Virus record (IMG/VR): IMGVR_UViG_3300036879_000022
Location: 1-64,000 of that record
DNA: 64,000 nt
Direction: 5' to 3' (one strand)
From: a virus
The position numbers and the translations under genes were made by a program. The notes beneath the pieces were generated by a model, which saw nothing but the letters and a program-made list of their open reading frames with translations, was not told where the DNA came from and searched no databases. Below, piece by piece: positions 47,548 to 56,072 of this stretch. How positions within the stretch are numbered: position 1 is the first letter of the stretch; the number at the start of each line of letters is the position of its first letter.

Positions 47548-47973
47548 TCACTCCGTTGTCAGATAGGCCTCGACGGCCTCAAGAAGCTTCCTGTCTTTGT
47601 CCGGTTGCTCGCGCCCGACCGAATAGGCCAGCAACTCTTCGATCTGCTTCGCGAGCGAGGGCACGTCATCACGCTCTTCGAGAAGCCGGGTCACGTCTTT
47701 GACAAGGCCCTTCATCGTGGTCGGCTCGCACGTTGCGATGTGGCGCATGTCATTGCGGCCACTCATGCCGGCGTTGATCCCATAGACCGTGTGATCCTTT
47801 TCGTTCCACGGCTGCTTGCACACATCGAAGTCGGCGCCGCCCTTCTTATTCTTGCCGGGCGAGATGACGTGGCCATGGCTCATATACCACGGGCCGGGCG
47901 AGGTCGCCTCGGTGTTGGCCGCGATCGTCGCGATGACGCGCTTGATCCGGTTGATGGCACTTGTCTCAATCAT
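47548..47973 (-). CDS. Uncharacterised 141-residue protein
   Basis: ATG 47973 after aggac. GPWYMSHGHVISPGKNKKG and HIATCEPTTMKGLVKDVTRL suggest the Ead/Ea22-like class of phage early proteins, weakly. Function unknown. Confidence 0.6.
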   Translation of the reverse strand: MIETSAINRIKRVIATIAANTEATSPGPWYMSHGHVISPGKNKKGGADFDVCKQPWNEKDHTVYGINAGMSGRNDMRHIATCEPTTMKGLVKDVTRLLEERDDVPSLAKQIEELLAYSVGREQPDKDRKLLEAVEAYLTTE

Positions 47974-48133
47974 TGTTTTGGTCCTCATCAATGAACACGG
48001 GCACGATCTGCCCTGTCCACGGGTTGCGTCTCGGGTCAAGAGGCCTCTCTTGGCTCCGGTCTTGTGTTGTTGGCCGAAGAGCCACGTCTCCCCTGACTTT
48101 CCAGTCCGGCCGATCTTTAGATTTTGGTTTCAT
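47966..48133 (-). CDS. 55-residue polar protein
   Basis: MKPKSKDRPDWKVRGDVALR; no hydrophobic core, ends FIDEDQNND. ATGA-coupled to its upstream gene. Confidence 0.55.
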   Translation of the reverse strand: MKPKSKDRPDWKVRGDVALRPTTQDRSQERPLDPRRNPWTGQIVPVFIDEDQNND

Positions 48134-48954
48134 TTGCGTCGCTTCTTGCTGCGCTGTTCCCAGTCCCGCTTCTTGGGACCGCGACCGTAGACCGCGTCCT
48201 CGGTTGTCTTTACCGTGAGGTCTCGAAGCGTGTCAAGCTCCATATGGCCGAGTGCACGCTGCTCCATCTGCGAATAGTCGAAACGGTTAAGAACGTCAGA
48301 CCTCATTTTGTAGTCCACCCAATGCGGATCGCCGTTCTTGTCGATCATCATTGCGTCGTGGCCAGCGCGCACGCGCTCGCGCTCGGCCGCCGTGAGCGGA
48401 TACATGGGATCACCGCCCATGACCACGAGCACTTCGGCTTTCGAAACCATCGCAGCATAGGCACGCAATTGCTCTGTGCTTTTCGCCATCGCCGCCGTGT
48501 GCTCGGCAACGCTGTTATACATGCCGATGTGCGTGTCACCCACGATCAGCGTGTGCTTCGTCGGATCGCGGCCTGTCGCTGAATAGGGTTCGTCCATCGC
48601 GTTCGTCTGTGCTCCCGGGTGCGGGTTGATGCGCTCGCGCCAGTTCGTTGCGAAGCTGTCGTCCCGATAGAAGCGAGCGAGCCAATACCGATCGTAGAAG
48701 CCGGAGCCCGGGTTGTTCTCGGTCAGGATTTTCTCTGGGGTAAGTGGTGACAGGCGCAGCGTCAGCGCATTGAGCGCCGCATTGGTCAGCGGCTCATTGC
48801 CATTTTCCTTGATCGCCTCTTCGATCTGTTGATGGACCCACGTGCCAAAGTCCGCAGGGTTGGACATCTGATGGGTCGATCGGCTCTCGAAGTCGAGCGT
48901 GACCATCTTTTTGCGTTCGTTGTTCTTCGCAGCTCTGCGTCGTTTGTTGCTCAT
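48130..48954 (-). CDS. Uncharacterised 274-residue protein
   Basis: Basic N-terminus (SNKRRRAAKNNERKKM). HTLIVGDTHIGMYNSVAEHT and VLVVMGGDPMYPL hint at metallophosphoesterase-type turns (G-D-x-H, G-G-D) but the order and remaining ligands do not clearly fit. C-terminus basic. Confidence 0.6.
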   Translation of the reverse strand: MSNKRRRAAKNNERKKMVTLDFESRSTHQMSNPADFGTWVHQQIEEAIKENGNEPLTNAALNALTLRLSPLTPEKILTENNPGSGFYDRYWLARFYRDDSFATNWRERINPHPGAQTNAMDEPYSATGRDPTKHTLIVGDTHIGMYNSVAEHTAAMAKSTEQLRAYAAMVSKAEVLVVMGGDPMYPLTAAERERVRAGHDAMMIDKNGDPHWVDYKMRSDVLNRFDYSQMEQRALGHMELDTLRDLTVKTTEDAVYGRGPKKRDWEQRSKKRRK

Positions 48955-48990
48955 CTGATATCCACGAGACCACTCTCGCGCTCCTTCATC

Positions 48991-49659
48991 TTAGTCATCG
49001 AAGTCAATCCCTGCGAAGCGAGCCGCGTCACCGACAGGCTTTGGTGTCGGAGGCTCTATAGGTTTTGCTGTTGGGAGGGTCCAACTCGGGTAACGGTCAA
49101 CATCGAGCACCCTCCACGACGTGTCACTGAAGCGCGTGATCTCGGCCCGCACGCGGCGTGTCTGATCACACAGATAGACGCGTTGGTCGTTCGGATTGGC
49201 TTCCACGGACCAACGAGGGGGCATGACCTCGAAGATCATTCCAACGAGAGGCTGCTCGGTGATATACAGCGGACCGGTGGGGCCGCCGGTCGAGCCGGGG
49301 CTGTCGAGAGAGGCGTTGGCGACGCGGGCTGCATTTTGGGCCTTCCGGTGTTCGCGCTCGCACGTCGTGCACAGTTCGCCCTCATTGACCGGGTGACCGT
49401 TGCTGCAAAAGAGTGGCTGATTGACGCGGATCATGAACTGATTGGCGCTGCTGCTGCTGCCCCGGGCGTTCTGCATGAGCCGCGCCAGCTCGGCGACGGC
49501 GATGGCTTCCTCTTTTGTCACGTAGAGGACGGCGACCGATCGCAAGTTGGGCTCGCCGCTCAGTGGCGTCTTGGTCTCGTGAGTTTCGATCCTGCTCGTC
49601 TTCGGCGTTGCCACTTTATCATCCCATCCAGCCGCTCGGGCCATCGCATCGCTCAGCAT
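48991..49659 (-). CDS. Uncharacterised 222-residue protein with Cys ribbon
   Basis: LFCSNGHPVNEGELCTTCER is a zinc ribbon in the middle; N-terminal helix (VTKEEAIAVAELARLMQN) and Pro-rich C-terminus. No family recognised. Confidence 0.6.
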   Translation of the reverse strand: MLSDAMARAAGWDDKVATPKTSRIETHETKTPLSGEPNLRSVAVLYVTKEEAIAVAELARLMQNARGSSSSANQFMIRVNQPLFCSNGHPVNEGELCTTCEREHRKAQNAARVANASLDSPGSTGGPTGPLYITEQPLVGMIFEVMPPRWSVEANPNDQRVYLCDQTRRVRAEITRFSDTSWRVLDVDRYPSWTLPTAKPIEPPTPKPVGDAARFAGIDFDD

Positions 49660-49694
49660 ATGTTTTCATCAATTGCACGCTCGCGAAGCCATTG

Positions 49695-50108
49695 TCAAGA
49701 GATGCGCGACCACGTGATGACGCCCTCGAAGTTGCCGAGCTGGGCGCGCTCGGCCTCGGTCAGCTCCAGCCGATCCATGATGGCATAGGGCGTCTCAGGG
49801 GCGTCCGTGGCAGCTCTCAGGTTGGCCGCAGTCGCAAGGTGGCCGGCAGCTTTTGTGGCTCTTTCGGTCTCGTACCCGGGCCGCCCGCGCCGGAGCAGAC
49901 TGAGCACGTATTTCTCATTCTTGGTTGCCAGCTCTTCCACGGTAAGAGCCCGACGCGTCGGTGGCCCGGCGTCAACAACGGCTCGCTCTGCACGGGACAA
50001 GTACATTCGGTTGACCCGGCTAGGTCGGCCATTGAAAGGCTTGGTCATGCCCTGAGCGGCGGCAATCTCGGCATACGAGCGGATGAGCGGTCGGCGAACT
50101 TGGGGCAC
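49695..50108 (-). CDS. Uncharacterised 137-residue protein, first gene left of the origin-like region
   Basis: Start is GTG 50108, preceded by aaaggatgg. PLIRSYAEIAAAQGMTKPF and RRALTVEELATKNEKYVL suggest a helix-turn-helix-like, DNA-binding protein. As the first gene behind a good promoter it may be an early regulator (inference). Confidence 0.6.
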   Translation of the reverse strand: MPQVRRPLIRSYAEIAAAQGMTKPFNGRPSRVNRMYLSRAERAVVDAGPPTRRALTVEELATKNEKYVLSLLRRGRPGYETERATKAAGHLATAANLRAATDAPETPYAIMDRLELTEAERAQLGNFEGVITWSRIS

Positions 50109-50153
50109 TTTTCCATCCTTTTTGAGGGGTCATTTTCGCGGTGTTTGATGTGC

Positions 50154-50181
50154 GTTATCACAAGGCTCGGGCCGATGTCAA
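50154..50181 (-). promoter_or_regulatory. Leftward promoter of the 38.7-50.1 kb operon
   Basis: TTGACA (50181-50176), 16-base spacer, GATAAC (50159-50154) on the minus strand. Confidence 0.75.
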
Positions 50182-50279
50182 GTTGGGCGCTCTGGGACGG
50201 CTCGCCGGGGGATTGTTCAATGGTTTCAACGTTTGTCGCTGGGCGGCTACTCAGTGACGCACACTCAGAACTCAGTGGC

Positions 50280-51140
50280 CGCTGAAAGGTTTTCCATTTG
50301 TCAAATCAACAACTTGTCTTGTATTAACTCATCCACTCATTAGGTCTCATAAACTCCAGCTATAGAAGTCCATGTATCAGCCCCTCGGAAGAGCCCTATA
50401 TATGCTGTATGTGGAAAGGCTGGTAAGGGAAATCATAACAGCACAGTAAGAGAGTGTCCGGTAAGTGCTTGATCAGTCAAGGCCTTTAGCGATGCTCAAA
50501 TCGCGACCCAACCCTCAGGGGCCTATGGCTGCGCTGCCATACTGACCATGTCAAGCACTAGTTTAGATTAACTGCCTCAATGGGCGCGTTAACCTTACCA
50601 GTTAACCTTAACTACGCGCATGCGTGGTTAACCTTAATTGTGCGCCATAATGGCACACCTTATCGCTTATTAACGTTAATAATCAACCACTTAACCCCTG
50701 TATAGGGCACCCTTAACCCTACTAATTAAGGTTAACCCTCCCCTACGCGCGAGCACACAGGGTCAGGGGGGCTGTCAACCACACTATACTACCTATTGGT
50801 ATTAACCTTAACTATTCAGGTTAACCGCAGCCTGCCTTGTAGGGTGCAGCCTATAGGCTATGTGGTATTAACCTTAACTATTAAGGTTAACGATCCCCTA
50901 CGCGCGCGCGCAGCCACATGCGATGCATTAACCTTAATAGTACACCATATCATGCAGTACAACCTGTGATCGCGTTGACCTACCAAGGTTGGTGTGGTAC
51001 CCTGCGCGCCGGGGAACTACGGGGTAGGCCCCAAATTTCGACGGATCGGCAGGATGCCTATGCCCCCTTGTGCATTCACACTTCCCCGATTTTGAGATTA
51101 AACCCGCCAGAAAAATAAAAATATCCCGGAGAAAAATTTA
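50280..51140. other. Non-coding, repeat-rich divergence region; candidate replication origin
   Basis: No gene in some 860 bases. From 50,589 to 50,937 TTAACCTTAA or its complement occurs about ten times, including TTAACCTTAA-CTA-TTAAGGTTAA (50868-50890), the same with one mismatch (50802-50824) and TTATTAACGTTAATAA (50667-50682). Three copies are followed by tacgcgc. All genes left run left, all right run right. An AT-rich iteron array at a divergence point suits an origin, a centromere-like site or a regulator hub. Confidence 0.75.
50802..50890. repeat. Two copies of a 23-bp palindrome
   Basis: TTAACCTTAA-CTA-TTCAGGTTAA (50802-50824) and TTAACCTTAA-CTA-TTAAGGTTAA (50868-50890), 66 bases apart; the second is perfect. 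Confidence 0.85.
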
Positions 51141-51143
51141 GGG

Positions 51144-51172
51144 TTGACACAATTCCGGTTTTCTACTAGACG
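51144..51172 (+). promoter_or_regulatory. Rightward promoter, possibly giving a leaderless mRNA
   Basis: TTGACA (51144-51149), 17-base spacer, TAGACG (51167-51172). The ATG at 51179 lies where transcription should start, and no ribosome-binding sequence is present. Confidence 0.8.
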
Positions 51173-51178
51173 ACAAGC

Positions 51179-51781
51179 ATGGCACTCACGTTCAAAAATG
51201 ATCCGGCTCGCACCGCCGCTCTCGCGGACAACCTGACCACGTATGTCGGGCGCCCGTGTCTCCGTTGCGAAACCGTCGAACGATATACTTCGTCCGGGGC
51301 GTGCATCACATGCACAAAAGCCCGATCGACCCAACGTGGTGGCTCCGCACTGACGCGCTACAGGCCGAGCGAAGACAGCGCACGCGGTGCCGCGCTCGCG
51401 GCTGAAGAGAAGACATACATCGGGCCGCCGTGTCGAACGTGCACAAGCACCGAACGATACACGTCGTCAGGCGGATGTGTCCACTGCACGAAGGCCGCTG
51501 TCACTCAGCGCGGCGACGGCAGGCCCCGGCGAAAGTACGAGCACCACGAGAAGCACGGGCTCAGCGTTCCGCTGCAACCGGAAGACAGCAAGTGCGAATG
51601 CTGCGGCAAACCCGCGAAGCTCGTCATCGATCACGACCATAAGCTCGAAATTCTCGGCTTCCCGGGCAGCGAAACTTTCCGAGGATGGATTTGTTACGCT
51701 TGCAATGCAGGCATTGGTCGGCTAGGGGATGACATCGCGGGAGTGCAGCGCGCTCTCGACTACCTACGGAGACCACGATGA
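51179..51781 (+). CDS. Endonuclease VII-like protein with two zinc-ribbon repeats
   Basis: 200 residues. Two ribbons, RPCLRCETVERYTSSGACIT with CTKA, and PPCRTCTSTERYTSSGGCVH with CTKA, precede an endonuclease VII/HNH core: CECCGKPAKLVIDHDHKL, RGWICYACNAGIGRLGDD. T4 endonuclease VII resolves Holliday junctions and branched DNA before packaging. First gene of the rightward operon; likely leaderless. The doubled ribbon is unusual. Confidence 0.85.
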   Translation: MALTFKNDPARTAALADNLTTYVGRPCLRCETVERYTSSGACITCTKARSTQRGGSALTRYRPSEDSARGAALAAEEKTYIGPPCRTCTSTERYTSSGGCVHCTKAAVTQRGDGRPRRKYEHHEKHGLSVPLQPEDSKCECCGKPAKLVIDHDHKLEILGFPGSETFRGWICYACNAGIGRLGDDIAGVQRALDYLRRPR

Positions 51782-52026
51782 CCGTTGCATGCGACGACCG
51801 CTATCACACCGAACTCAATTTCCAGCGCGAGGTTTTCGCGAGCCGCGTCCGCGCGAGCCTCGCTCGCGAGACGCATGTCATCGTCGGCGATCACACACCC
51901 GAGGTTCGCGACGAAGGGCTCTGGCCTGACGACGGTCTCGGCAACATGCGGCTCAGCGGCTCCGGCGCCCAAGTGCGCGCGATGAACCGTTATCGTGGAC
52001 AGGCGTTCAAGGATGGCCCGCGATGA
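51778..52026 (+). CDS. Uncharacterised 82-residue protein
   Basis: ATGA-coupled. Charged helix (REVFASRVRASLARETH), then VIVGDHTPEVRDEG. No family recognised. Confidence 0.6.
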   Translation: MTVACDDRYHTELNFQREVFASRVRASLARETHVIVGDHTPEVRDEGLWPDDGLGNMRLSGSGAQVRAMNRYRGQAFKDGPR

Positions 52027-52538
52027 GACCCGGTGACGAAGTCGAATGCATCAAGGACATGAGCCGCATCTGGCATCTGCGCAACGAACGGTTCTGGCAT
52101 TGCGCGACCCCCGTCGTCGGCCGGCGCTACATCGTGCGCAACGTCTGTCCTGTGTCCCGGGACGTGCCGCGCATCCTTCTTGCGGGGCTCGTGAACCCGG
52201 TCGTGAAGTTCTACGCGCACGCATCCGGCGAGGCGTCGTTTCCGATGAAGCACTTTCACAAGATCACGACGACGACCGTCGAGACATGGCTTGAGAAGCC
52301 AACCGACGCGGACAGCGAGCAGTGGGATAATCGACGGGAGGGTCAACGCGTGAGCACAGTTTCGAAGTTCATGAGCATCGGCGACGACGACGATCAGTAC
52401 GCGATGGTTGGCTACACCGGTTTTCACAAACCGATGGCGCCCATCGCAGCGGTCTCCGATGATTTCTTTTTGTGGCTCAAGAGCCACGCGCAGCCGAGCG
52501 CGTGCGAGTGGATGATCCCCGGAGCAAACCATGAGTAA
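52023..52538 (+). CDS. Uncharacterised 171-residue protein
   Basis: Begins MRPGDEVECIKDMSRIWHLR and GRRYIVRNVCPV: a small beta-barrel-like start also seen in other phage proteins. Later part charged. No family recognised. Confidence 0.6.
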   Translation: MRPGDEVECIKDMSRIWHLRNERFWHCATPVVGRRYIVRNVCPVSRDVPRILLAGLVNPVVKFYAHASGEASFPMKHFHKITTTTVETWLEKPTDADSEQWDNRREGQRVSTVSKFMSIGDDDDQYAMVGYTGFHKPMAPIAAVSDDFFLWLKSHAQPSACEWMIPGANHE

Positions 52539-52641
52539 ACTCGAACGCGTCCTCATCTGGACATTCATCATCACGGGCATGGGCTGCAACGTCGTGCTCT
52601 ACTACGCGATCTTCAAGATCGCAACCGGATGCACGTCATGA
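52531..52641 (+). CDS. 36-residue membrane peptide
   Basis: MSKLERVLIWTFIITGMGCN and a second hydrophobic stretch VVLYYAIFKI. Overlaps both neighbours by 3-8 bases. Confidence 0.6.
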   Translation: MSKLERVLIWTFIITGMGCNVVLYYAIFKIATGCTS

Positions 52642-52874
52642 TGCGCAAAACCATTTTCACTCTCAACGATCTCCGCGCCGCGTTCGACGGGACGTACCCG
52701 ACGAAGCTGTCGGAAGAGCTGTACGATCGCGCCAAGGCCGAAGGCTACGAGATGGCTGGCTACGTGAGAGGCTGGCAGCGAACCAACTACTTCTCCGGCG
52801 GCTGCGCGTCGCACGCGCCGGATCGCAGCAACCGCTATGTCGTGCCCGCCTCCGCAAGTCATGGACCACGCTAA
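52638..52874 (+). CDS. Uncharacterised 78-residue protein
   Basis: MMRKTIFTLNDLRAAFDGTY; start set by ATGA overlap. No family recognised. Confidence 0.6.
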   Translation: MMRKTIFTLNDLRAAFDGTYPTKLSEELYDRAKAEGYEMAGYVRGWQRTNYFSGGCASHAPDRSNRYVVPASASHGPR

Positions 52875-53137
52875 TGGCGGCGCTCTCCCTCACCCAGCGA
52901 TACGCGCTCGAAGCGATGTACTGTTCGAACGGGATCGGATATGACGGGCAGCGGGATCGCACCATGATTGCTCTGCAACAGCGCGGGCTCGCTCGATTTC
53001 AGCGGCGTCACAAATACGGACGCGACTGTTGGCACCTGACCGAGGCTGGCACCGCCGAAGCCGCGAAGCGCGCAGCCCAACGGGCGCGACGCTTCACTAG
53101 AAGTGGATCACCCGGAGCAGATGATGTCCCATCGTGA
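52874..53137 (+). CDS. 87-residue winged-helix-like protein
   Basis: LTQRYALEAMYCSNG, MIALQQRGLARFQRR and DCWHLTEAGTAEA follow the helix-helix-wing layout of small DNA-binding proteins. TAATG overlap. Target unknown. Confidence 0.6.
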   Translation: MAALSLTQRYALEAMYCSNGIGYDGQRDRTMIALQQRGLARFQRRHKYGRDCWHLTEAGTAEAAKRAAQRARRFTRSGSPGADDVPS

Positions 53138-53597
53138 AAAATCCCTGACGCCGTGGATCACCAACGAGACGCACGGCGATTTGCCGCCGGCACATTTCGA
53201 CGGCACGCGCTGGAGCGACGACGATCCGAAGACCGACCGCGAGAAGCACGAATTCTGTCGGCGGCGGACCGGCGTCTGCGCGACGTTCCTCTCGCCCTCG
53301 CTCTATGCGAAGGCCGAAAGCCTCGGATACGATATGCGCAATTTCGTAATCAACAAGTCAATCCCGGTCGTACTCAGCCCCGGCGAAATCTCGCTCGACA
53401 ATGGCAAGACGTGGGAAATCTCGAAGCTCGCGCCGTCGCACGCGGTGCGCTGGGATGATTGCCGACCGGCCCCCAAGCTGTACCCGCATGGCAAGGTTGG
53501 CCGCAAGCATATCAGCGAGAAAACGTGCGGCGACAAAGATGTCGTCTGCATGCCCGGGCTCGACGGCAAGTGCGTGGCGTGCTCCGATGACGATTGA
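53121..53597 (+). CDS. Uncharacterised 158-residue protein with C-terminal Cys
   Basis: Start ATG 53121 or 53124 after ggag. Ends with KTCGDKDVVCMPGLDGKCVACSDDD-like Cys-rich segment (four Cys). No family recognised. Confidence 0.6.
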   Translation: MMSHREKSLTPWITNETHGDLPPAHFDGTRWSDDDPKTDREKHEFCRRRTGVCATFLSPSLYAKAESLGYDMRNFVINKSIPVVLSPGEISLDNGKTWEISKLAPSHAVRWDDCRPAPKLYPHGKVGRKHISEKTCGDKDVVCMPGLDGKCVACSDDD

Positions 53598-53769
53598 CGC
53601 TTACCACTACGAACAAACGGAGCGCTGGATCAGAGCGATGGCCCAGCGTATCGAGAACTGCCCGCATACCGAGATGTATAGCCTCCGGCCGAAGTCGCTG
53701 CGAATGAGCTGCAAGGATTGCTTTTTCACTCGCGCCATGACGGCCGAGGAAATCGAGAGGACAAAATGA
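53587..53769 (+). CDS. 60-residue zinc-binding peptide
   Basis: ENCPHTEMYSLRPKSLRMSC followed by KDCFF gives Cys-x-His...Cys-x2-Cys. Overlaps neighbours. Confidence 0.6.
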   Translation: MTIDAYHYEQTERWIRAMAQRIENCPHTEMYSLRPKSLRMSCKDCFFTRAMTAEEIERTK

Positions 53770-53948
53770 AAACTTCCGAGGTAGCGCAGACCATCACGAA
53801 CCCTCTGCTCAACCTGCGGAGCAGCGCGATCGTCGAGCACGAGCAGACGATGGTCGGCACCGAGACGATCCACCTGACAACACGCGAGCCGTTCACCGAG
53901 GGCGGCCAGATCGACACGTTCAAGATCACCGTCACGAGGCAGCGATGA
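53766..53948 (+). CDS. Uncharacterised 60-residue protein
   Basis: MKTSEVAQTITNPLLNLRSS then beta strands (DTFKITVTRQR). ATGA-coupled. Confidence 0.55.
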   Translation: MKTSEVAQTITNPLLNLRSSAIVEHEQTMVGTETIHLTTREPFTEGGQIDTFKITVTRQR

Positions 53949-53963
53949 CCGGTAAGTCGAAGT

Positions 53964-54233
53964 ATGACTAGCTTCATGGAGCCATCGGACATCAAGCCCG
54001 GCGATCAGGTCGTTTCTCGCGTCCTAGTCGCGGGCCGAGCCCATACACCAACGATGGACGTTGTCAGTGTCACGGCAGGCTTCGCCACGTGCAGATGGAT
54101 TGGCGTCGATCCGAGCCGCCTCTCTAAGGATGGCAAGGAAATAATTCTTCAGAGATACCCTGTCCCAAGGTTCAACATTTTCCACACGTCCGATTTGGTC
54201 GTCGTGGCTCGACAAGAAGGATTGAGATCGTGA
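53964..54233 (+). CDS. 89-residue DUF2158-like barrel protein
   Basis: IKPGDQVVSRVLVAGRAHTP, TMDVVSVTAGFATCRWIG and FHTSDLVVVARQ resemble YodC/DUF2158-type barrels, as at 43874-44089. Function unknown. Confidence 0.6.
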   Translation: MTSFMEPSDIKPGDQVVSRVLVAGRAHTPTMDVVSVTAGFATCRWIGVDPSRLSKDGKEIILQRYPVPRFNIFHTSDLVVVARQEGLRS

Positions 54234-54430
54234 GCGTCATTGACAAACAAATGCTGCGAGAGCTGGAGCGGCGCCTCGCCGAACACGAAGCGGTCATCAA
54301 AGAGCTGTTCAACGTTTTCTCCGCCTATGGAGAGGGCGCGACGGTAGAGCATCGATACCTCGAAGGCACGGACATAACTCCGGATGCGCCGACGATCGCT
54401 GCTATCATTCGAAAAGGACCAAAATCATGA
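54230..54430 (+). CDS. 66-residue coiled-coil protein, GTG start
   Basis: GTGA overlap fixes the start. MLRELERRLAEHEAVIKELF coiled coil. Function unknown. Confidence 0.6.
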   Translation: MSVIDKQMLRELERRLAEHEAVIKELFNVFSAYGEGATVEHRYLEGTDITPDAPTIAAIIRKGPKS

Positions 54431-54867
54431 CCACCAAACCCCCGGGCGGCAGGCCCGTCAACGATAACCGCCAGATCGCGCTCCAGTACGGTCTCAAGAC
54501 CTACGACGGCAGCCCGCACTCGAAGTGCGGCACCACGGAACGCTACGTCAGCGGCGGCGGATGTGTGCATTGTGCGCGCGTCACCGCGACCGAGCAGCGT
54601 GACGCCCTGAAGTTCTTGAAGCAGCATGCGATCGACGAAGCGATTGCAGCGAAGCAAGCGGCGGACGGCGTTGATCCGGCGAGCATTAACGATGATTTTG
54701 GGATCATCTCGACGCCGTTCGGGACGCAAGGCGAGACCTTCGCGGAAGAGCCTGTTAACGATGACGCCGACAACCCCGACGATCCGCTTGACAGTGCCGA
54801 CGAAGATGGCTTAGAGATCGATGACGCTGAAGCCCGGAGACTGGCGGCGATCGAAGACCTTATGTGA
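54427..54867 (+). CDS. Zinc-ribbon protein of the RYVSGG type
   Basis: 146 residues. LKTYDGSPHSKCGTTERYVSG, then GGCVHCARV: same module as in the endonuclease VII-like protein and at 5015-5671, here alone, followed by a helix (LKFLKQHAIDEAIAAKQAA) and a very acidic C-terminus (NDDADNPDDPLDSADEDG). Confidence 0.7.
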   Translation: MTTKPPGGRPVNDNRQIALQYGLKTYDGSPHSKCGTTERYVSGGGCVHCARVTATEQRDALKFLKQHAIDEAIAAKQAADGVDPASINDDFGIISTPFGTQGETFAEEPVNDDADNPDDPLDSADEDGLEIDDAEARRLAAIEDLM

Positions 54868-54874
54868 GAGCAAT

Positions 54875-55411
54875 ATGCCCCCCGAAAGCAGCACCAACTT
54901 CTATGGCCATCTTCTCGCGGACCCCGCGCGCAATCGCGATCTGATCGACTGCTACCTCAGCGGCCAGATTTCGGAGCGCCAGTGGATGAAACACCTTGAC
55001 GCGGAGCCCGGCCTGCTTGACGCATGGGTGGATCGCAAGTATGTGGGTGGACCCCGGCTGACCGTGGAGCACGCCAAGCGCACGATCAGCAAGCACCCCG
55101 CGCTCGCCGTGCCCTACGGCCGAGGCCTTCAGGAGAACACCATTCAGCTCGACGAGATCGCCGTGGCCCAGCGCAAACTTTCACCGCGCCTCCCCACGAT
55201 CGCGGAGGCCACCGAGCGCCGCACCGCGCTGCGCGAGACGATCATCGCGCGCACGCTGCTCGGGCTCACGGTCGGCGGCTTGATCTATTCCGTCTGGGAC
55301 CGCTCCGGCTTTGGCCTCGCCGGGGCCAGCTTCGTCGGCTTCGTCATCACGTGCTTCGTCGCTGGCAACCGCCGGCATGGGCGCAGCGGCGGCGGAGGGT
55401 TTCCCGGATGA
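54875..55411 (+). CDS. 178-residue protein with C-terminal membrane helices
   Basis: ATG 54875 after gagag. Soluble helical part (YLSGQISERQWMKHLDAEP), then LLGLTVGGLIYSVWD and GLAGASFVGFVITCFVAG as two membrane segments and a Gly/Arg tail. First of a run of membrane proteins. Confidence 0.65.
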   Translation: MPPESSTNFYGHLLADPARNRDLIDCYLSGQISERQWMKHLDAEPGLLDAWVDRKYVGGPRLTVEHAKRTISKHPALAVPYGRGLQENTIQLDEIAVAQRKLSPRLPTIAEATERRTALRETIIARTLLGLTVGGLIYSVWDRSGFGLAGASFVGFVITCFVAGNRRHGRSGGGGFPG

Positions 55412-55602
55412 GTGCGGTCATGGGAAGTGGTCCCCGAAACAAGGAAGAGACGCTCAACGAACTCAACGAGCGTCATCGGCGTCGTGTGCAGCTCATGCGG
55501 ATGCAGGGCGACATCGATCGGCAGGAGAGACGCGTGCACATCATGTGGGCCGTCGCTGCTGTCCTCGGCGCCATCGCTCTCCTGCTGTTGGCCGTGTCGT
55601 GA
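55408..55602 (+). CDS. 64-residue tail-anchored membrane protein
   Basis: Charged helix (NELNERHRRRVQLMRMQG) then MWAVAAVLGAIALLLLAVS at the end. ATGA-coupled. Confidence 0.6.
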   Translation: MSAVMGSGPRNKEETLNELNERHRRRVQLMRMQGDIDRQERRVHIMWAVAAVLGAIALLLLAVS

Positions 55603-55820
55603 GTGTCCCGCCGGAAGAGAAGTTCGAGATGACGCCGGATGAAAGGTTTGAGCTTGCCAAGCAGCTTCGGATTGCCACGCGCAACCGGCGGGTCAGCAAA
55701 GCGTTGCTGAAGCGCGCCGAACAGCGGCAGCTCAACTCCATCGGGTTTGGCGCGGTCGGAAGCGTGATCTTGATTGGCCTGTTAATGTGGGGAATGTTCT
55801 ATGTCGCATTGGCGAGATAA
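55599..55820 (+). CDS. 73-residue tail-anchored membrane protein, GTG start
   Basis: GTGA overlap. Basic helix (LLKRAEQRQLNSIGFG) and hydrophobic end AVGSVILIGLLMWGMFYVAL. Confidence 0.6.
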   Translation: MSVPPEEKFEMTPDERFELAKQLRIATRNRRVSKALLKRAEQRQLNSIGFGAVGSVILIGLLMWGMFYVALAR

Positions 55821-55920
55821 AACGCGCGCACGGCGAAGGCTGGAGATCGTCCGGGTCGTCGTGTTCTTCGGCGTCTCCGTGATCGTTATTGCCTTGATCA
55901 CGTTCGGGGCACTGCGATGA
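55801..55920 (+). CDS. 39-residue membrane peptide
   Basis: Basic start (RDKTRARRRLE) then one helix VVVFFGVSVIVIALITFGAL. Overlaps both neighbours. Confidence 0.6.
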   Translation: MSHWRDKTRARRRLEIVRVVVFFGVSVIVIALITFGALR

Positions 55921-56060
55921 AACCGGACTGCGATATCTGCCAAGGCACTGGCCATGTCCGCCTGATCCGGCACCGCGACAGCGGAGAAAGTTCGCGACGT
56001 TCGCGAGAGCCGCGAGAGCGCCCGGGATCGGTTTTCCGGTCTCGAACTGTTTCAGGATGA
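55917..56060 (+). CDS. 47-residue Arg-rich peptide with Cys pair
   Basis: MKPDCDICQGTGHVRLI has one C-x2-C-x-G-x-G unit, as in DnaJ-type ribbons; the remainder is Arg/Ser-rich. ATGA-coupled. Confidence 0.55.
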   Translation: MKPDCDICQGTGHVRLIRHRDSGESSRRSREPRERPGSVFRSRTVSG

Positions 56061-56072
56061 TGGAGAGATGTC

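Noticed and set aside
48130-48954. Second metallophosphoesterase
   Set aside because: GDTHIG and MGGDP are suggestive, but the GNH and GHxH motifs are missing.
50589-50937. CRISPR array
   Set aside because: The repeats are only 10-23 bases, partly inverted and irregularly spaced, with no unique equal-length spacers.
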